DNA of 64,000 bases, taken from an uncultured Hyphomicrobiales bacterium (GTDB lineage Bacteria > Pseudomonadota > Alphaproteobacteria > Rhizobiales > Rhizobiaceae). This document shows, piece after piece, positions 27,865-38,530 of this stretch (position 1 is the stretch's first letter; the number at the start of each line of letters is the position of its first letter). A model generated the notes under the pieces. The model was not told the origin of the DNA and made no database searches. It worked only from the letters and a program-made list of their open reading frames with translations. The stretch is taken from positions 1 through 64,000 of the forward strand of contig CALUBX010000002.1 of assembly GCA_943914405.1 (NCBI GenBank). The letters are read 5' to 3'. The translations under genes and the position numbers were made by a program.

Positions 27865-29547
27865 ATGAAGCTCGCGGATCGCAGGAGGATTGCGTCCTTC
27901 GGCTTGCGGGACGTCTGGCGCCGCCTCGGGCGACGGAGCGCTCCGCTGCGTCTTGCGCTGACACCTCTGGCTCTGCGGGTTCCCGATCGCCTGATTGTCG
28001 CGCCGACAGATCTGCGGGCGCTGGATCCCTTTGTAGCGGAAGAAATCCTGGAGGGACGCTTTCCGCTCGCAGGTCGGACTCTGGAAACCTTCGGTGAATC
28101 TCCCTTCGCCGTCGAACTGCCGTCTCGTGTATTTGCCGAACGGCTTCATTCTTTTGCGTGGCTGCGCCACATTCGGGCACGAAAGACCGATGAAACCTGC
28201 GCTCATGCGAGAGAGATCGTCGACGATTGGATCATCCGGTACGGCCGGCGCAGGCGCGGCGTTGCGTGGGAGCCAAATGTCGCGGCCGAAAGGGTGATCG
28301 CTTGGCTCTCGCATTCGACGGTGGTGCTGCATGAGACGGAAGCAGGCTTCTATCGCCGCTTCATGAAGAGCCTCGCCTATCAGGTCCGCTATCTCCGAAA
28401 GATAGTCGGCTACACGCCGCAAGGCGAAACGCGCCTGAGGCAGCGCATTGCGCTTGCGATGGCGTCGATTGCCATGCCGACGCGGGCCGCCTTCATCCGT
28501 CGCGAAGGACTCAGGCTCGATCGGGAACTGGAAGAACAGATCCTGGCGGATGGCGGGCATGTATCGCGCAATCCGCGCGCGCTGCTCGATCTTCTTCTCG
28601 ACCTCCTGCCGCTGCGTCAGACATATATCAATCTCGGACACGACCTCCCCTCGAAGCTTATCCCGACGATCGATCGCATGTATCCCGCCCTGCGCTTCTT
28701 CCGACATCAGGATGGGGATCTGGCCCTTTTCAACGGCGCCAGCTCGACGCCCGCGAGCGAGCTCATGTCCGTGCTGCGCTACGACGAAACCGCTGGAAAG
28801 CCATCCAAGGCTCTGCCGCATATGAGTTACCAGCGCCTTTCTGTTGCCGGCACCACGCTCATCGTCGATACGGGTCGTCCGCTTTCGCCGGATCTCTCCT
28901 GCACCGCTCATGCCGGCAGCCTCTCCTTCGAGATGTCCTCAGGGCGTCACCGGTTTATCGTGAACTGCGGCTCTCCAAAATGGGCCGGGCGCAGTTATCG
29001 CACCCTCGCCCGCTCTACCGCGGCCCACTCCACGATCACGCTGAACGAAAGCTCGTCCAGCCGGATCATGAAATCGAAGTTTGCTGGGGCGATCCTGCTC
29101 CCGGGAGTTACCAGTGTGGATGTGGAGCGCTGGGACGACCCTCATGGCAATGACTGGCTGAGAGCGATCCATGACGGCTATGTCCGCAACCACGGCTACG
29201 TCCACCAGCGTGAAATCGGCCTCAGTTCAAGGGGCGACAAGATCAAGGGACTCGACCGGTTCGTGCTCTCCGAGGGTCAGGAGACACCGACAGAAGCAGT
29301 CTCGGGGGCGGCCCGTTTCCATATCCATCCATCGGTCACGCTGAAGCGACGCGACCAGGAGAGCGTCGCGATGCGGGCGCCGGACGGCGAAACCTGGATC
29401 TTTGCCGCCCCGGGCCTGGAGGTTGCGATCGACGAGGATATCTTCTTTGCAGACGTGTCCGGCATCCGGCCCAGCCAGCAACTGGTGATCGAGTTCTCAT
29501 TGCCGCAGACGACGGAGATCCGCTGGATGCTGCGCCGCGGAGATTAG
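27865..29547 (+). CDS. Heparinase II/III family protein
   Basis: A 560-residue protein with an N-terminal (alpha/alpha) toroid-like part (about residues 60-290) and a C-terminal heparinase II/III beta-sheet domain (about 320-550, with HAGSLSFEMSSGRHRFIVNCG and GDKIKGLDRFVL). Family members are polysaccharide lyases acting on uronic-acid polymers, but the substrate of this rhizobial type is unknown. It has no evident signal peptide. The ATG at 27865 is chosen over a TTG two codons before. Its neighbours are rsmB and purH, so context does not reveal a substrate; a role in surface polysaccharide turnover is a guess. Confidence 0.85.
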   Translation: MKLADRRRIASFGLRDVWRRLGRRSAPLRLALTPLALRVPDRLIVAPTDLRALDPFVAEEILEGRFPLAGRTLETFGESPFAVELPSRVFAERLHSFAWLRHIRARKTDETCAHAREIVDDWIIRYGRRRRGVAWEPNVAAERVIAWLSHSTVVLHETEAGFYRRFMKSLAYQVRYLRKIVGYTPQGETRLRQRIALAMASIAMPTRAAFIRREGLRLDRELEEQILADGGHVSRNPRALLDLLLDLLPLRQTYINLGHDLPSKLIPTIDRMYPALRFFRHQDGDLALFNGASSTPASELMSVLRYDETAGKPSKALPHMSYQRLSVAGTTLIVDTGRPLSPDLSCTAHAGSLSFEMSSGRHRFIVNCGSPKWAGRSYRTLARSTAAHSTITLNESSSSRIMKSKFAGAILLPGVTSVDVERWDDPHGNDWLRAIHDGYVRNHGYVHQREIGLSSRGDKIKGLDRFVLSEGQETPTEAVSGAARFHIHPSVTLKRRDQESVAMRAPDGETWIFAAPGLEVAIDEDIFFADVSGIRPSQQLVIEFSLPQTTEIRWMLRRGD

Positions 29548-29625
29548 GCCGTTCCTTCTTCCGCTAAGCTGTGCTAACGGGCGCGCATAAAGCCTGGCGC
29601 CTCTGGCGCGTTTGAGGACAAAGAG

Positions 29626-31242
29626 ATGGCCGTCGCTTCCAAGAAAATCCCCGCTCCCGATCGCGTCCGCATCCGGACAGCGCTGCTTTCCGTTTCGGAC
29701 AAAAGCGGCATAGTGGAACTCGCTCAGGCGCTCGTCGCGCAAGGCGTGACGCTGCTATCGACTGGTGGCACTCAGAAGGCACTTTCTCAGGCCGGTCTGC
29801 CCGTTAAAGACGTCTCACAGGTCACGGGCTTCCCGGAAATCATGGACGGCCGCGTCAAGACGCTTCACCCGAACGTTCATGGCGGGCTGCTCGCGATCCG
29901 CGACGACGCAGAACATCTGTCCGCCATGGAGGCGCATGGGATCCAGGGCATCGATCTCGCCGTCATCAATCTCTATCCCTTCGAGGAAGTTCGGGCTGCG
30001 GGCGGCGACTATCCCACGACCGTCGAGAACATCGACATCGGCGGCCCGGCGATGATCCGCGCATCGGCCAAGAACCACGCCTACGTTGCTATCGTGACCG
30101 ATCCGTCGGACTACCCTGCCCTTGTGCAGGCCCTGAAGGACGACGGCGGAGAGACGACCTATGCCTTCCGCCAAAAGCTGGCGGCCAAGGCCTATGCCCG
30201 CACTGCGGCTTATGACACGGCTATCTCGAACTGGTTCGCAGAAGCGCTGGATATCGCCACGCCGCAGTATCGCACCATCGGCGGAGTTCTGAAGGAAGAG
30301 ATGCGCTACGGTGAAAATCCGCACCAGAGCGCCGGCTTCTATGTCACGGGCGGAAACCGGCCGGGCGTGGCGACGGCGAAACTCCTGCAGGGCAAGCAGC
30401 TTTCCTACAACAATATCAACGACACGGATGGGGCCTTCGAGCTCATCGGCGAGTTCACGCCGGACAAGGGTCCGGCCTGTGCGATTATCAAGCACGCCAA
30501 CCCCTGTGGTGTCGCGACCGGTCCAACTCTGCGCGAAGCCTATCTCCGAGCGCTCGCCTGCGATTCCACGTCGGCCTTCGGCGGGATCATCGCGCTGAAC
30601 CAATTGTTGGACGGCGAAACCGCCGAAGAGATCGTGAAGCTCTTCACCGAAGTCATCATTGCGCCCGAGGTTTCCGAAGAGGCGAAGGCGGTTATCGCCA
30701 GAAAGCCGAACCTGCGTCTTCTGGTGACCGGTGGCTTGCCCGATCCGCGTGCGCGCGGCATCACGGCAAAGACCGTAGCCGGCGGCCTGCTGGTCCAGAG
30801 CCGCGACAACGGCATGATCGAGGATATTGATCTGCGTGTCGTCACTGAGCGGCAGCCAACGGCTTCGGAGCTCGAGGACATGAAGTTCGCCTACAAGGTC
30901 GCAAAACACGTCAAGTCCAACGCCATTGTCTATGCAAAGGACGGCCAGACAGCCGGCATCGGTGCCGGTCAGATGAGCCGGGTGGACTCGGCCCGGATCG
31001 CGGCCATCAAGGCGGAAGAGGCTGCCAAGGCCATGGGATGGGCCGAGCCGCTGACCAAGGGGTCTGCCGTGGCGTCGGAAGCCTTCTTCCCGTTCGCGGA
31101 CGGTCTGCTCTCGGCCATCGGCGCGGGTGCGACTGCCGTGATCCAGCCGGGCGGTTCGATGCGCGACGAAGAAGTGATTGCTGCGGCCGACGAGCACGGT
31201 GTGGCCATGGTCTTTACGGGTATGCGCCATTTCCGGCACTGA
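29626..31242 (+). CDS. purH: Bifunctional AICAR transformylase / IMP cyclohydrolase
   Basis: A 538-residue PurH that performs the last two steps of purine synthesis, formylation of AICAR and cyclisation to IMP. The N-terminal MGS-like cyclohydrolase domain ([28 protein letters not shown], residues 25-52) is followed by the transformylase domain with the conserved [11 protein letters not shown] (about residues 288-298) and the [10 protein letters not shown] segment. No purine riboswitch is visible upstream. Confidence 0.98.
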   Translation: MAVASKKIPAPDRVRIRTALLSVSDKSGIVELAQALVAQGVTLLSTGGTQKALSQAGLPVKDVSQVTGFPEIMDGRVKTLHPNVHGGLLAIRDDAEHLSAMEAHGIQGIDLAVINLYPFEEVRAAGGDYPTTVENIDIGGPAMIRASAKNHAYVAIVTDPSDYPALVQALKDDGGETTYAFRQKLAAKAYARTAAYDTAISNWFAEALDIATPQYRTIGGVLKEEMRYGENPHQSAGFYVTGGNRPGVATAKLLQGKQLSYNNINDTDGAFELIGEFTPDKGPACAIIKHANPCGVATGPTLREAYLRALACDSTSAFGGIIALNQLLDGETAEEIVKLFTEVIIAPEVSEEAKAVIARKPNLRLLVTGGLPDPRARGITAKTVAGGLLVQSRDNGMIEDIDLRVVTERQPTASELEDMKFAYKVAKHVKSNAIVYAKDGQTAGIGAGQMSRVDSARIAAIKAEEAAKAMGWAEPLTKGSAVASEAFFPFADGLLSAIGAGATAVIQPGGSMRDEEVIAAADEHGVAMVFTGMRHFRH

Positions 31243-31278
31243 CCGCCCGTAATCTAGGCCACGGACGAGTCCGGCATG

Positions 31279-32652
31279 CTATCTCCGGTTCGCCGGGTAC
31301 GGTGTCACGACCAGCAGCACTAGGCCGCAGACGAGGAAGACCATCAGCGTCGACATTCCGAGGCGGGGAGATCCGGTGGAGTAGGTCACGAGGGAAAAGG
31401 CAAGCGTTGCCATGAAGCTGGTAGCGCGACCCGACAGCGCGTAGATGCCGAAATAGCGGCCGGTTTCGTTGAGATCGATACTGCGGGAGAGATAGGACCG
31501 GGAGGAAGCCTGAACCGGCCCGAATGCCAGCCCTATCAGCAATCCGAACAGGATATAGGCCTTCTCAGCCGCCGTCCCGAAGAGTCTGCCGCTGTCGGCC
31601 GGTGACAAGGGGAGGAGGCCAAAGAAAAGATAACCCGGTCCCGTCGAGACAATCCCTGCCGTTGCGGTGACCAGCAGAATGAGGCTGGCGACCACCACCG
31701 TCTTCGATCCGGCTATACGGTCGGCCCAGCCCGCCACGATGCAGCCAAAGATCGCAACGATGTTGAGAATGATGCCATAGATACCGATCTCCATCGTGGC
31801 CCAGCCGAACATACCGGCGGCAAACGTGCCGCCGAGAATGAGAAGTCCGTTGACGCCGTCCTGATAGAGCATGCGGGCAAGGAGGAAACGCGCAATTCCG
31901 CGGCGTCTCCTCAGCTCTCCAATCGTCGCCCGGAGCTCGCTGACGCCCGAACGGATGGCTGAACCGAGGGCCAAGCCCTTGGGCGCATCCGGTGTGAACA
32001 GAAACATCGGCAGGATGAAGAGGAGATACCAGGCCGCCGCCAGAGGCCCGGTGATGCGGGCGTCCTCACCCTGCTGCGCGTCCAGCCCGAAGAGCGGCGG
32101 TATGCCGACCAGCGTGCGGCCCGTTTCCGGGTTGCCGGCAAGCAGCGTCACAACTGCGATGAGGACAATCATGCCGCCCAGATATCCCATTCCCCAGGCC
32201 AGGTTCGATATCCGGCCGACCTCCTTCTGAGACACAAGGCGGGGCATCATGGAATCGTTGAACACGATGGAGAATTCGGCGGCGATTGAAGCGCCAATCA
32301 TTGCCAGCGCCGGCCAGATGAGAGACGAACCGGGCGCCGTCATCCATAGGGTGCAAAGGCAGGTTATTTTGATGACGGCAAAGACGGCGATCCATGGCTT
32401 GCGGGCGCCCGACTGATCGGCAATCGAGCCCAGCACAGGCGACAGCAGCGCGATGGCGAGCGAGGAAACGGTCGCCATGTTGCTCCACGCCGCCTGGGCT
32501 GCCACAGGGTCATCGCTCAGTCGCGAGACGAAGTAGGGACCGAAGACGAAAGTTGTCACCACGGTGAAGAAGGGCTGAGCAGCCCAGTCGAAGAACATCC
32601 ATCCCCAGATGCCGCTTCGGCTGGCGCGCGCCGATCCCTCTTCGCTTTCCAT
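31279..32652 (-). CDS. UMF1-family MFS transporter (Atg22-like)
   Basis: A 457-residue membrane protein with about twelve hydrophobic segments and the MFS-type loop ADQSGARKPWI after the second helix. The N-terminal GIWGWMFFDWAAQPFFTVVTTFVFGPYF and the FNDSMMPRLV segment are typical of the UMF1/Atg22-like family (PF11700 type), whose substrates are mostly unknown. An ATG at 32652 and a GTG at 32661 are both possible; a GGGG eight bases before 32652 favours the ATG. It converges with purH and follows gdh on the same strand, so co-transcription is possible. Confidence 0.85.
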   Translation of the reverse strand: MESEEGSARASRSGIWGWMFFDWAAQPFFTVVTTFVFGPYFVSRLSDDPVAAQAAWSNMATVSSLAIALLSPVLGSIADQSGARKPWIAVFAVIKITCLCTLWMTAPGSSLIWPALAMIGASIAAEFSIVFNDSMMPRLVSQKEVGRISNLAWGMGYLGGMIVLIAVVTLLAGNPETGRTLVGIPPLFGLDAQQGEDARITGPLAAAWYLLFILPMFLFTPDAPKGLALGSAIRSGVSELRATIGELRRRRGIARFLLARMLYQDGVNGLLILGGTFAAGMFGWATMEIGIYGIILNIVAIFGCIVAGWADRIAGSKTVVVASLILLVTATAGIVSTGPGYLFFGLLPLSPADSGRLFGTAAEKAYILFGLLIGLAFGPVQASSRSYLSRSIDLNETGRYFGIYALSGRATSFMATLAFSLVTYSTGSPRLGMSTLMVFLVCGLVLLVVTPYPANRR

Positions 32653-32678
32653 CTTGGCCACCCCAAATCCCGCTTAGA

Positions 32679-35600
32679 CTATATGGCGAGGCTCTGCGCC
32701 AAATCTCCCAGAAGGCCCGCGGCCACCGTGATCTTGGGCAGCGTCAGGTCGCCCGCCTCGCTCAAGCCGACCAGTTCGGTCCCGATGCGGTTGATCCTCA
32801 CTCGGTCGCTGGCATGCCAGGTCTCGACCGGGTTCTTGTCCTTCGGGTGCGCAGCCATGGCCGCAATGACAATGTCTCGCCGCGCAGAGGCAATTTGCTG
32901 AAGGCTGCGGGACAAGGCCAGGCTCTCATAGTGGTCGGATGTCGCGATGCGCTCGCCGCTTGCAATGAGGCGATTGATCCGGAAGCGATCGGTGACGGCG
33001 AAGTAGTTGTCTGAAGCGCGTGCCATGGTTTCCCCAGTGCGGTCGGCGATCAGCATGATTTCAGGCACCAACACCAGCGTAGCAAGCAGCGCAATTTCGC
33101 CTGCCAGATCCGCAGGAACGCCCTGCTCTTGGAGCACGGAAGCGCGCGAGGCGGCATCGATCGTCGCGGAATCCTTGATCGCGCCGCGCAAGCCCTTGAT
33201 GGCAGCCTTCAGCCGCGTCATCGCCGTATTCATGTCGCCACTGCCCGCTTGGGTCTGCAACACCAGACGGGTCGCCTCGGCAAACATCTCGCTGACCCGT
33301 GCATAGAGATCGTTCTGCAACTGCCCCGGGATCTTGCCGTCCAATGCGTCGATTTGGGTCCAAAGCTTCGGAAGATCAAAGCCGTCACGAACCAGGAAGG
33401 CGGCCTTGACGACATTGGCCGCCGCTGCCCCCGTCGTATCGCTCATCTGTTGGATAAAGCCGGGGCCGCCCCGGTTGATCGCCTCATTGGCGAGAGCCGT
33501 CGCGATGATCTCGCGGTGCAGCCGGTGCTGTTCGATGTCGGCCGCATAAAGCTTTTGCATACGGCCCGGGAAGTAGTCCTTCAGGATGGTAAGAAAATAA
33601 GGGTCGTCCGGCAGCGGGCTTTCGATCAGGGCGTCGAAAAGCACGATCTTAGCATAGGACAGGAGAACGGCGATCTCCGGCCGGGTCAGCGGCCGACCAG
33701 TGAGATAGCGTTCCGCAAGTTCGGCATCGTCCGGGAGCGTTTCGACTTTACGGTTCAGGCGGCCCTGGCTCTCCAGGACCGACATCAGGCGGGCAAATTC
33801 CTCCCGATTGGCGGCTCCCTTGCGTTCGCTAAGCGAGATCGCCAGAGGCTGGAGATAGTTGTTGCGCAGGACAAGATGGCCAACCTCTTCCGTCATGGAA
33901 GCGAGCAGTTTGTTGCGCTTGTCCCGGCTCAGCCGTCCATGCTGCATGGCCGGGTTGAGGGCGATCTTGATATTGACCTCGACGTCGGAGGAGTTGACCC
34001 CGGCGGAGTTGTCGATCGCATCGGAATTGCAGCGGCCGCCGGCGAGCGAGTAAGCGATGCGTCCCTTCTGGGTCACCCCAAGGTTCGCACCCTCGCCGAT
34101 CACGCTGGCGCGAACTTCCGTGGCATTGATACGGATCGGGTCGTTGGCGCGGTCACCGACTTCCGCGTCGGTCTCCGACGCAGCCTTGATATAGGTGCCG
34201 ATGCCGCCGAACCAGAGAAGATCGACCGGACTCTTGAGGATGGCGGTCAGGATCTCGAAGGGCGTTGCAGTCGCCTTGTCCAGCCCGATCGCTGCCGCAG
34301 CCTGGGGCGTGAGCTTCACGGATTTCACCGAGCGAGACACAATCATGGCGCCTTCGGAAAGCGCCTCGCGGTTGTAGTCCTGCCAGCTCGAGCGCGGCAA
34401 GGCGAACATGCGCTCTCGTTCCGCAAACGACTTTTCGGTATCGGGATCCGGATCGATGAAAATATCGCGATGGTCGAATGCGGCGATCAGGCGGATCTTG
34501 CGCGACAGCAGCATGCCGTTCCCAAAGACGTCGCCGGACATGTCGCCGACGCCGGCGACAGTGAAGGCCGTCGTCTGGATATCGAGATCCTTCTCGCGGA
34601 AATGACGTTTGACGGCTTCCCAGGCGCCGCGCGCCGTGATGCCCATCTTCTTATGGTCATAGCCGGCCGAGCCCCCGGATGCGAAGGCATCGTCCAGCCA
34701 GAAGCCAGCTTCTTGTGCGAGGCCATTGGCGGTATCGGAGAAAGTTGCGGTCCCCTTGTCGGCAGCGACCACGAAGTAGGGGTCGTCTCCGTCGATGCGG
34801 ATGGTGTCGGGTGGCCCGACGATGTCCGTACCGGAAATGTTATCGGTGATAGACAGAAGTGTCCGGATGAATGTCTTGTAAGCGTCCTTGCCAGCGTTGA
34901 ACACCTCGTCGCGGGTACCGCCTGCCGGAATGCTCTTGGGGAAGAAGCCACCCTTTGCGCCGACCGGTACGATCACTGCGTTCTTGACCTGCTGCGCCTT
35001 GACGAGACCCAGCACTTCCGTGCGGTAGTCCTCGCCGCGGTCCGACCAGCGAATGCCGCCGCGGGCCACCTTGCCGAAGCGAAGATGGACGCCCTCGACC
35101 TCGGTGCCATAGACGAAGATCTCCCGAAACGGCCGGGGTTCGGGCAGGCCCTCCAGCATGTGGGGGTCGAGCTTGAAGGCGAGCATGCGCCTTGGCTGAC
35201 CCCTCTCGTCGCGCTGGAAGTAGTTCGTCCTTAGCGTCGCATCCACAGCGTTCACCAGGCGCCGCAGCATCCGGTCCTCGTCGAGGATCGGGACATTGCC
35301 GAGGGCGGCCTCGATCTCCGCACGACGTTCGGTCAGCTTCCTGGTGCGGATTTTCTCGCCGAGGTTCGGGTCGAAGCCTTCGTGGAAAAGCCTGAAAATG
35401 GATAGGGAAATGGCTGGGTATTTGCTGAGCGTCTCCGCGATATAGGCTTGGGAATAGAGGATGCCGGTCTGGCGCAGATAGCGGGCATAGGCGCGCAGCA
35501 CGGTCACCTCTCTAGCCGAGAGTCCGGCAAGCAGAACCAGCCGATTGAACGCGTCGTTGTCGATCTGGCCATCGAAGGTTGCAAGGAAGGCTTCCTCCAG

Positions 35601-37439
35601 AAGCGGCGCCTCTCCGGCAAGATCGACCTGCCGTCCATCTGATAACTGCAGCTCCATATCGTGCAGGACAACGAGCTTGTTATCGACGCCGACCTTGATG
35701 TCGAAGGTCCGTTCGCTGACCACGTGGAAACCGAGATTCTCCAGTAGCGGCACTCGGCGCGACAGCGAGAGGTGACGGCCTGCATGGAAAATCTTCAAGG
35801 AAAGCGTGTCGGCCGGATCCGTCGGACGACGGTAGAAGGCGATACGGACCGTCTCGCCGTCAGCGCAGGCAGCGATGTCGGCCAGGTCAAGAACGGCGTC
35901 TTCGGGAGAAAAGGCTTCCTGGAAGGCATTGGTGACCGAGAGGCGCGGCCCGTCTTCCGCAAGCGAGGCAAATCGCTCCTCCCACGGGGTCGCCAGCAGC
36001 CGGATCGTTTCTTCGAGTTTCACCTGAGGCACTCGCGGGGTCTTGCCGCCGCGCCTACCGATGATCAGGTGGACGCGGGCCACATTGCCTTCCGGGAAAG
36101 CGGGGTAATAGGCCGACACATGACCGTCGAAGATGCGCGCCAGGTAGTCCCCGACCTTTTCCCGCACGATCGAGTTGTAGTCCTCGCGCGGCACGTAGAC
36201 GATCACGGACACGAAGCGGTCGAAACGGTCTATGCGCGGCAGAACGCGCACTCTGGGACGCTCGCTCAACTCCATGATCTGTTCGCAGAAGCGGGCCAGA
36301 AGATCCGGATCGATCTGGAACAGATCGTCGCGGGGATAAGATTCCAGCGTATTTTCCAGCATCCGGCCGGAATGGCTGTAAGGGTCGAAGCCGAAATGGC
36401 GATCGATCTCGGCCGCCTTCGTGCGCAACAGAGGAACGTCCCGAACCGACTGTGCATAGGCGGCGGCTGCGAACAGACCGACGATCCGGAGTTCTCCAAC
36501 GACCTGGCCTTTTTCGTCGAAGCGCTTGACGCCAACGTAGTCCATATAGGCCCGGCGGTGGACGACGGATTTGACATTGGCTTTGGTGACGATCAGGAAA
36601 TCCGGCCCGTTCAGAAATTCCAGGATTTCGGGCGTGGTCATCACCGCGTCCTTGCCCTGCCTCAGCACAAGCACGTCAGGATCGGACAGGATGCCCAGGC
36701 CGCGACCCTTGCCACGCTCTATCCTGGCGTCGGCACCTTTGCCCGAATAGACATATTCACGCATGCCGAGGAAGGTGAAATTGTCGTCCCGCAGCCAGTC
36801 CAGGAATGCTACCGCTTCCTCGCGATCTGCCTTGCGTCTTCCTACCGATAGACCCAGTTGCTTCGACGCGCCATCCAGCACGTCCAGCATGGCGCTCCAG
36901 TCGGTGATGGCCAGATGCACCTGATCGAGGACGTGCCGAACCCGCTCAACGAGCGATGCCGCCTGGTCCTGCGTCAGCAAGGGGATGTGGATCTGGATCA
37001 GGCTGACATGGTGAGCGGGGCTGCCGGGATTGTCCTTTGGACGCAGCACAGGTTCCTTGCCGGGCTCGATGAGCAGGATTGGATGCACTGCGAGAACAAT
37101 GTCACGGTGGCTGGCAGTCACTTCGCCCATCACGGAATCGAAAAGAAAGGGCATGTTGCGATCAATGACCGTCAATACCGCGACCGGCGCACCTTGGGGC
37201 TCCACGCCCGGCACCGTTTGCACCGTGATATCGGCGCGAAGGCGGGTCCATGCCGTCAGGCGATCCGCCGCGTGACGGGCCGCGTAAGCCAGCATGTCCG
37301 GCGTGTAGACCTCCAGGTCGTCGTTGCTTGCCCGGCCAAACAGAATGAACGGATCGAGATGTGGCCCATCGAGAGTGCCTGCCATCTTCCGCGCTGTCTC
37401 GATCTGCTTTTCTCGCTTCGGGTGCTGCCTCGCCGCCAT
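32679..37439 (-). CDS. gdhB: NAD-specific glutamate dehydrogenase, large type
   Basis: A 1586-residue protein of the roughly 180-kDa bacterial NAD-GDH family (Bac_GDH). It oxidises glutamate to 2-oxoglutarate and ammonium, which is mainly catabolic. The long N-terminal regulatory half contains ACT-like sections. The catalytic core is near residues 800-860, with GGIRWSDRGEDYRTEVLGLVKAQQVKNAVIVP and a KGGFF lysine, followed by a Rossmann-like region. The long C-terminal helical domain is complete. The gene is intact with no frameshift. The gene symbol is used loosely because names vary among genomes. Confidence 0.96.
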   Translation of the reverse strand: MAARQHPKREKQIETARKMAGTLDGPHLDPFILFGRASNDDLEVYTPDMLAYAARHAADRLTAWTRLRADITVQTVPGVEPQGAPVAVLTVIDRNMPFLFDSVMGEVTASHRDIVLAVHPILLIEPGKEPVLRPKDNPGSPAHHVSLIQIHIPLLTQDQAASLVERVRHVLDQVHLAITDWSAMLDVLDGASKQLGLSVGRRKADREEAVAFLDWLRDDNFTFLGMREYVYSGKGADARIERGKGRGLGILSDPDVLVLRQGKDAVMTTPEILEFLNGPDFLIVTKANVKSVVHRRAYMDYVGVKRFDEKGQVVGELRIVGLFAAAAYAQSVRDVPLLRTKAAEIDRHFGFDPYSHSGRMLENTLESYPRDDLFQIDPDLLARFCEQIMELSERPRVRVLPRIDRFDRFVSVIVYVPREDYNSIVREKVGDYLARIFDGHVSAYYPAFPEGNVARVHLIIGRRGGKTPRVPQVKLEETIRLLATPWEERFASLAEDGPRLSVTNAFQEAFSPEDAVLDLADIAACADGETVRIAFYRRPTDPADTLSLKIFHAGRHLSLSRRVPLLENLGFHVVSERTFDIKVGVDNKLVVLHDMELQLSDGRQVDLAGEAPLLEEAFLATFDGQIDNDAFNRLVLLAGLSAREVTVLRAYARYLRQTGILYSQAYIAETLSKYPAISLSIFRLFHEGFDPNLGEKIRTRKLTERRAEIEAALGNVPILDEDRMLRRLVNAVDATLRTNYFQRDERGQPRRMLAFKLDPHMLEGLPEPRPFREIFVYGTEVEGVHLRFGKVARGGIRWSDRGEDYRTEVLGLVKAQQVKNAVIVPVGAKGGFFPKSIPAGGTRDEVFNAGKDAYKTFIRTLLSITDNISGTDIVGPPDTIRIDGDDPYFVVAADKGTATFSDTANGLAQEAGFWLDDAFASGGSAGYDHKKMGITARGAWEAVKRHFREKDLDIQTTAFTVAGVGDMSGDVFGNGMLLSRKIRLIAAFDHRDIFIDPDPDTEKSFAERERMFALPRSSWQDYNREALSEGAMIVSRSVKSVKLTPQAAAAIGLDKATATPFEILTAILKSPVDLLWFGGIGTYIKAASETDAEVGDRANDPIRINATEVRASVIGEGANLGVTQKGRIAYSLAGGRCNSDAIDNSAGVNSSDVEVNIKIALNPAMQHGRLSRDKRNKLLASMTEEVGHLVLRNNYLQPLAISLSERKGAANREEFARLMSVLESQGRLNRKVETLPDDAELAERYLTGRPLTRPEIAVLLSYAKIVLFDALIESPLPDDPYFLTILKDYFPGRMQKLYAADIEQHRLHREIIATALANEAINRGGPGFIQQMSDTTGAAAANVVKAAFLVRDGFDLPKLWTQIDALDGKIPGQLQNDLYARVSEMFAEATRLVLQTQAGSGDMNTAMTRLKAAIKGLRGAIKDSATIDAASRASVLQEQGVPADLAGEIALLATLVLVPEIMLIADRTGETMARASDNYFAVTDRFRINRLIASGERIATSDHYESLALSRSLQQIASARRDIVIAAMAAHPKDKNPVETWHASDRVRINRIGTELVGLSEAGDLTLPKITVAAGLLGDLAQSLAI

Positions 37440-37598
37440 GCTCTCTCCCTTTCAAGGCCCTTCAGGTGGATCTTGTCATGTTTCGGTAATGTGGCCGGTC
37501 CATGTCGCTGACCTCAGCATCTCATTCTTTGATCAAGTCTTGTTGACATGCTCAGGACAAGACAGGATCAAAGCGGGTCGGAATGGAAAGCAGAAGCC

Positions 37599-38471
37599 AT
37601 GCAGGAAACCAGCAATGCGGTTATCGTCATCTCCAGCCACGTCGTGCGCGGCTCTGTCGGCAATCGCGCCGCCGTGTTTGCTCTGGAGAGTCTCGGCAAT
37701 CCTGTCTGGGCTCTTCCCACCATTGTGCTTCCCTGGCATCCCGGGCATGGCCCTTCCACCCGTCTTACCTTCCCCGAATCAGACTTCGACAAGGCTATAG
37801 ACGATCTGATCCGGGCGCCATGGCTTGCCGAGGTCAAGGCCGTTCTGACTGGGTATTTCGGGAATGCCGCGCAGCCCCGATCCGTCGCTCGGTTGATCGA
37901 GGCGCTGAAACGGAAGAATCCGGATCTGCTCTATGTTTGCGATCCTGTTATGGGCGACAGAGGTGGTCTTTACGTGCCGGTAGCGACGGCCGAAGCCATC
38001 CGGGACGTTCTGCTTCCTCTCGCCACGCTTGCGACCCCTAACCGGTTCGAACTGGAGTGGCTGGTGGGAGCGCCTGTGACAGGCAATTCCGAAATCATGG
38101 AAGCGGCCATCTCGCTTGGGCCGCCGCGTCTTCTGGTGACTTCGGCATTTTCTATGACGGCGGGCGGAACGGGCAATCTGTATCTGACGGGCAAGCAGGC
38201 CCTGCTTGCAGAGCACCGTCTGATCGACAGAGCGCCGAACGGGCTCGGCGATCTTCTCTCTGCCGTGTTCATGGCCCGGCTGCTGGCGGGCATTGATGAG
38301 GAAAGGGCACTGCAGCTGGCGACGGCGAGCGTCTTCGAGATCCTTGCCCGAACGGCCAAGCGGGGTGGCGACGAACTGGCGCTTGAGACGGACCTGGATA
38401 GCCTCTCCTCACCGATGGCGATGGTTCAGATGCGCCGTCTCATCCACCCGTTGCAGAAGCTCAAGAGATAG
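37599..38471 (+). CDS. pdxY: Pyridoxal kinase (PdxY type)
   Basis: A 290-residue ribokinase-family enzyme that phosphorylates pyridoxal to PLP. It has the N-terminal ISSHVVRGSVGNRAAVFALESLG substrate region (residues 11-33), CDPVMGD near residue 127, and the C-terminal catalytic and anion-hole motif NGLGD. The ATG at 37599 fits the family start; an in-frame start at 37548 would add 17 unsupported residues. With the YggS-type gene at 18.7 kb this is the second B6-related gene in the window, but they are not linked in an operon. It is divergent from gdhB. Confidence 0.93.
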   Translation: MQETSNAVIVISSHVVRGSVGNRAAVFALESLGNPVWALPTIVLPWHPGHGPSTRLTFPESDFDKAIDDLIRAPWLAEVKAVLTGYFGNAAQPRSVARLIEALKRKNPDLLYVCDPVMGDRGGLYVPVATAEAIRDVLLPLATLATPNRFELEWLVGAPVTGNSEIMEAAISLGPPRLLVTSAFSMTAGGTGNLYLTGKQALLAEHRLIDRAPNGLGDLLSAVFMARLLAGIDEERALQLATASVFEILARTAKRGGDELALETDLDSLSSPMAMVQMRRLIHPLQKLKR

Positions 38472-38530
38472 GGGCGCCCGCGATCCAAAGCACGTTGATC
38501 TTCTCGATCCGTCGCGATAATCGTGTTGGC

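Noticed and set aside
29815..31239. A 474-codon open frame opposite purH
   Set aside because: It is antisense to purH, with no family resemblance and no ribosome site.
33129..35234. A 701-codon open frame opposite the NAD-GDH gene
   Set aside because: It is a shadow of the GDH codon pattern. The product has no domain and the sense gene is intact and well conserved.
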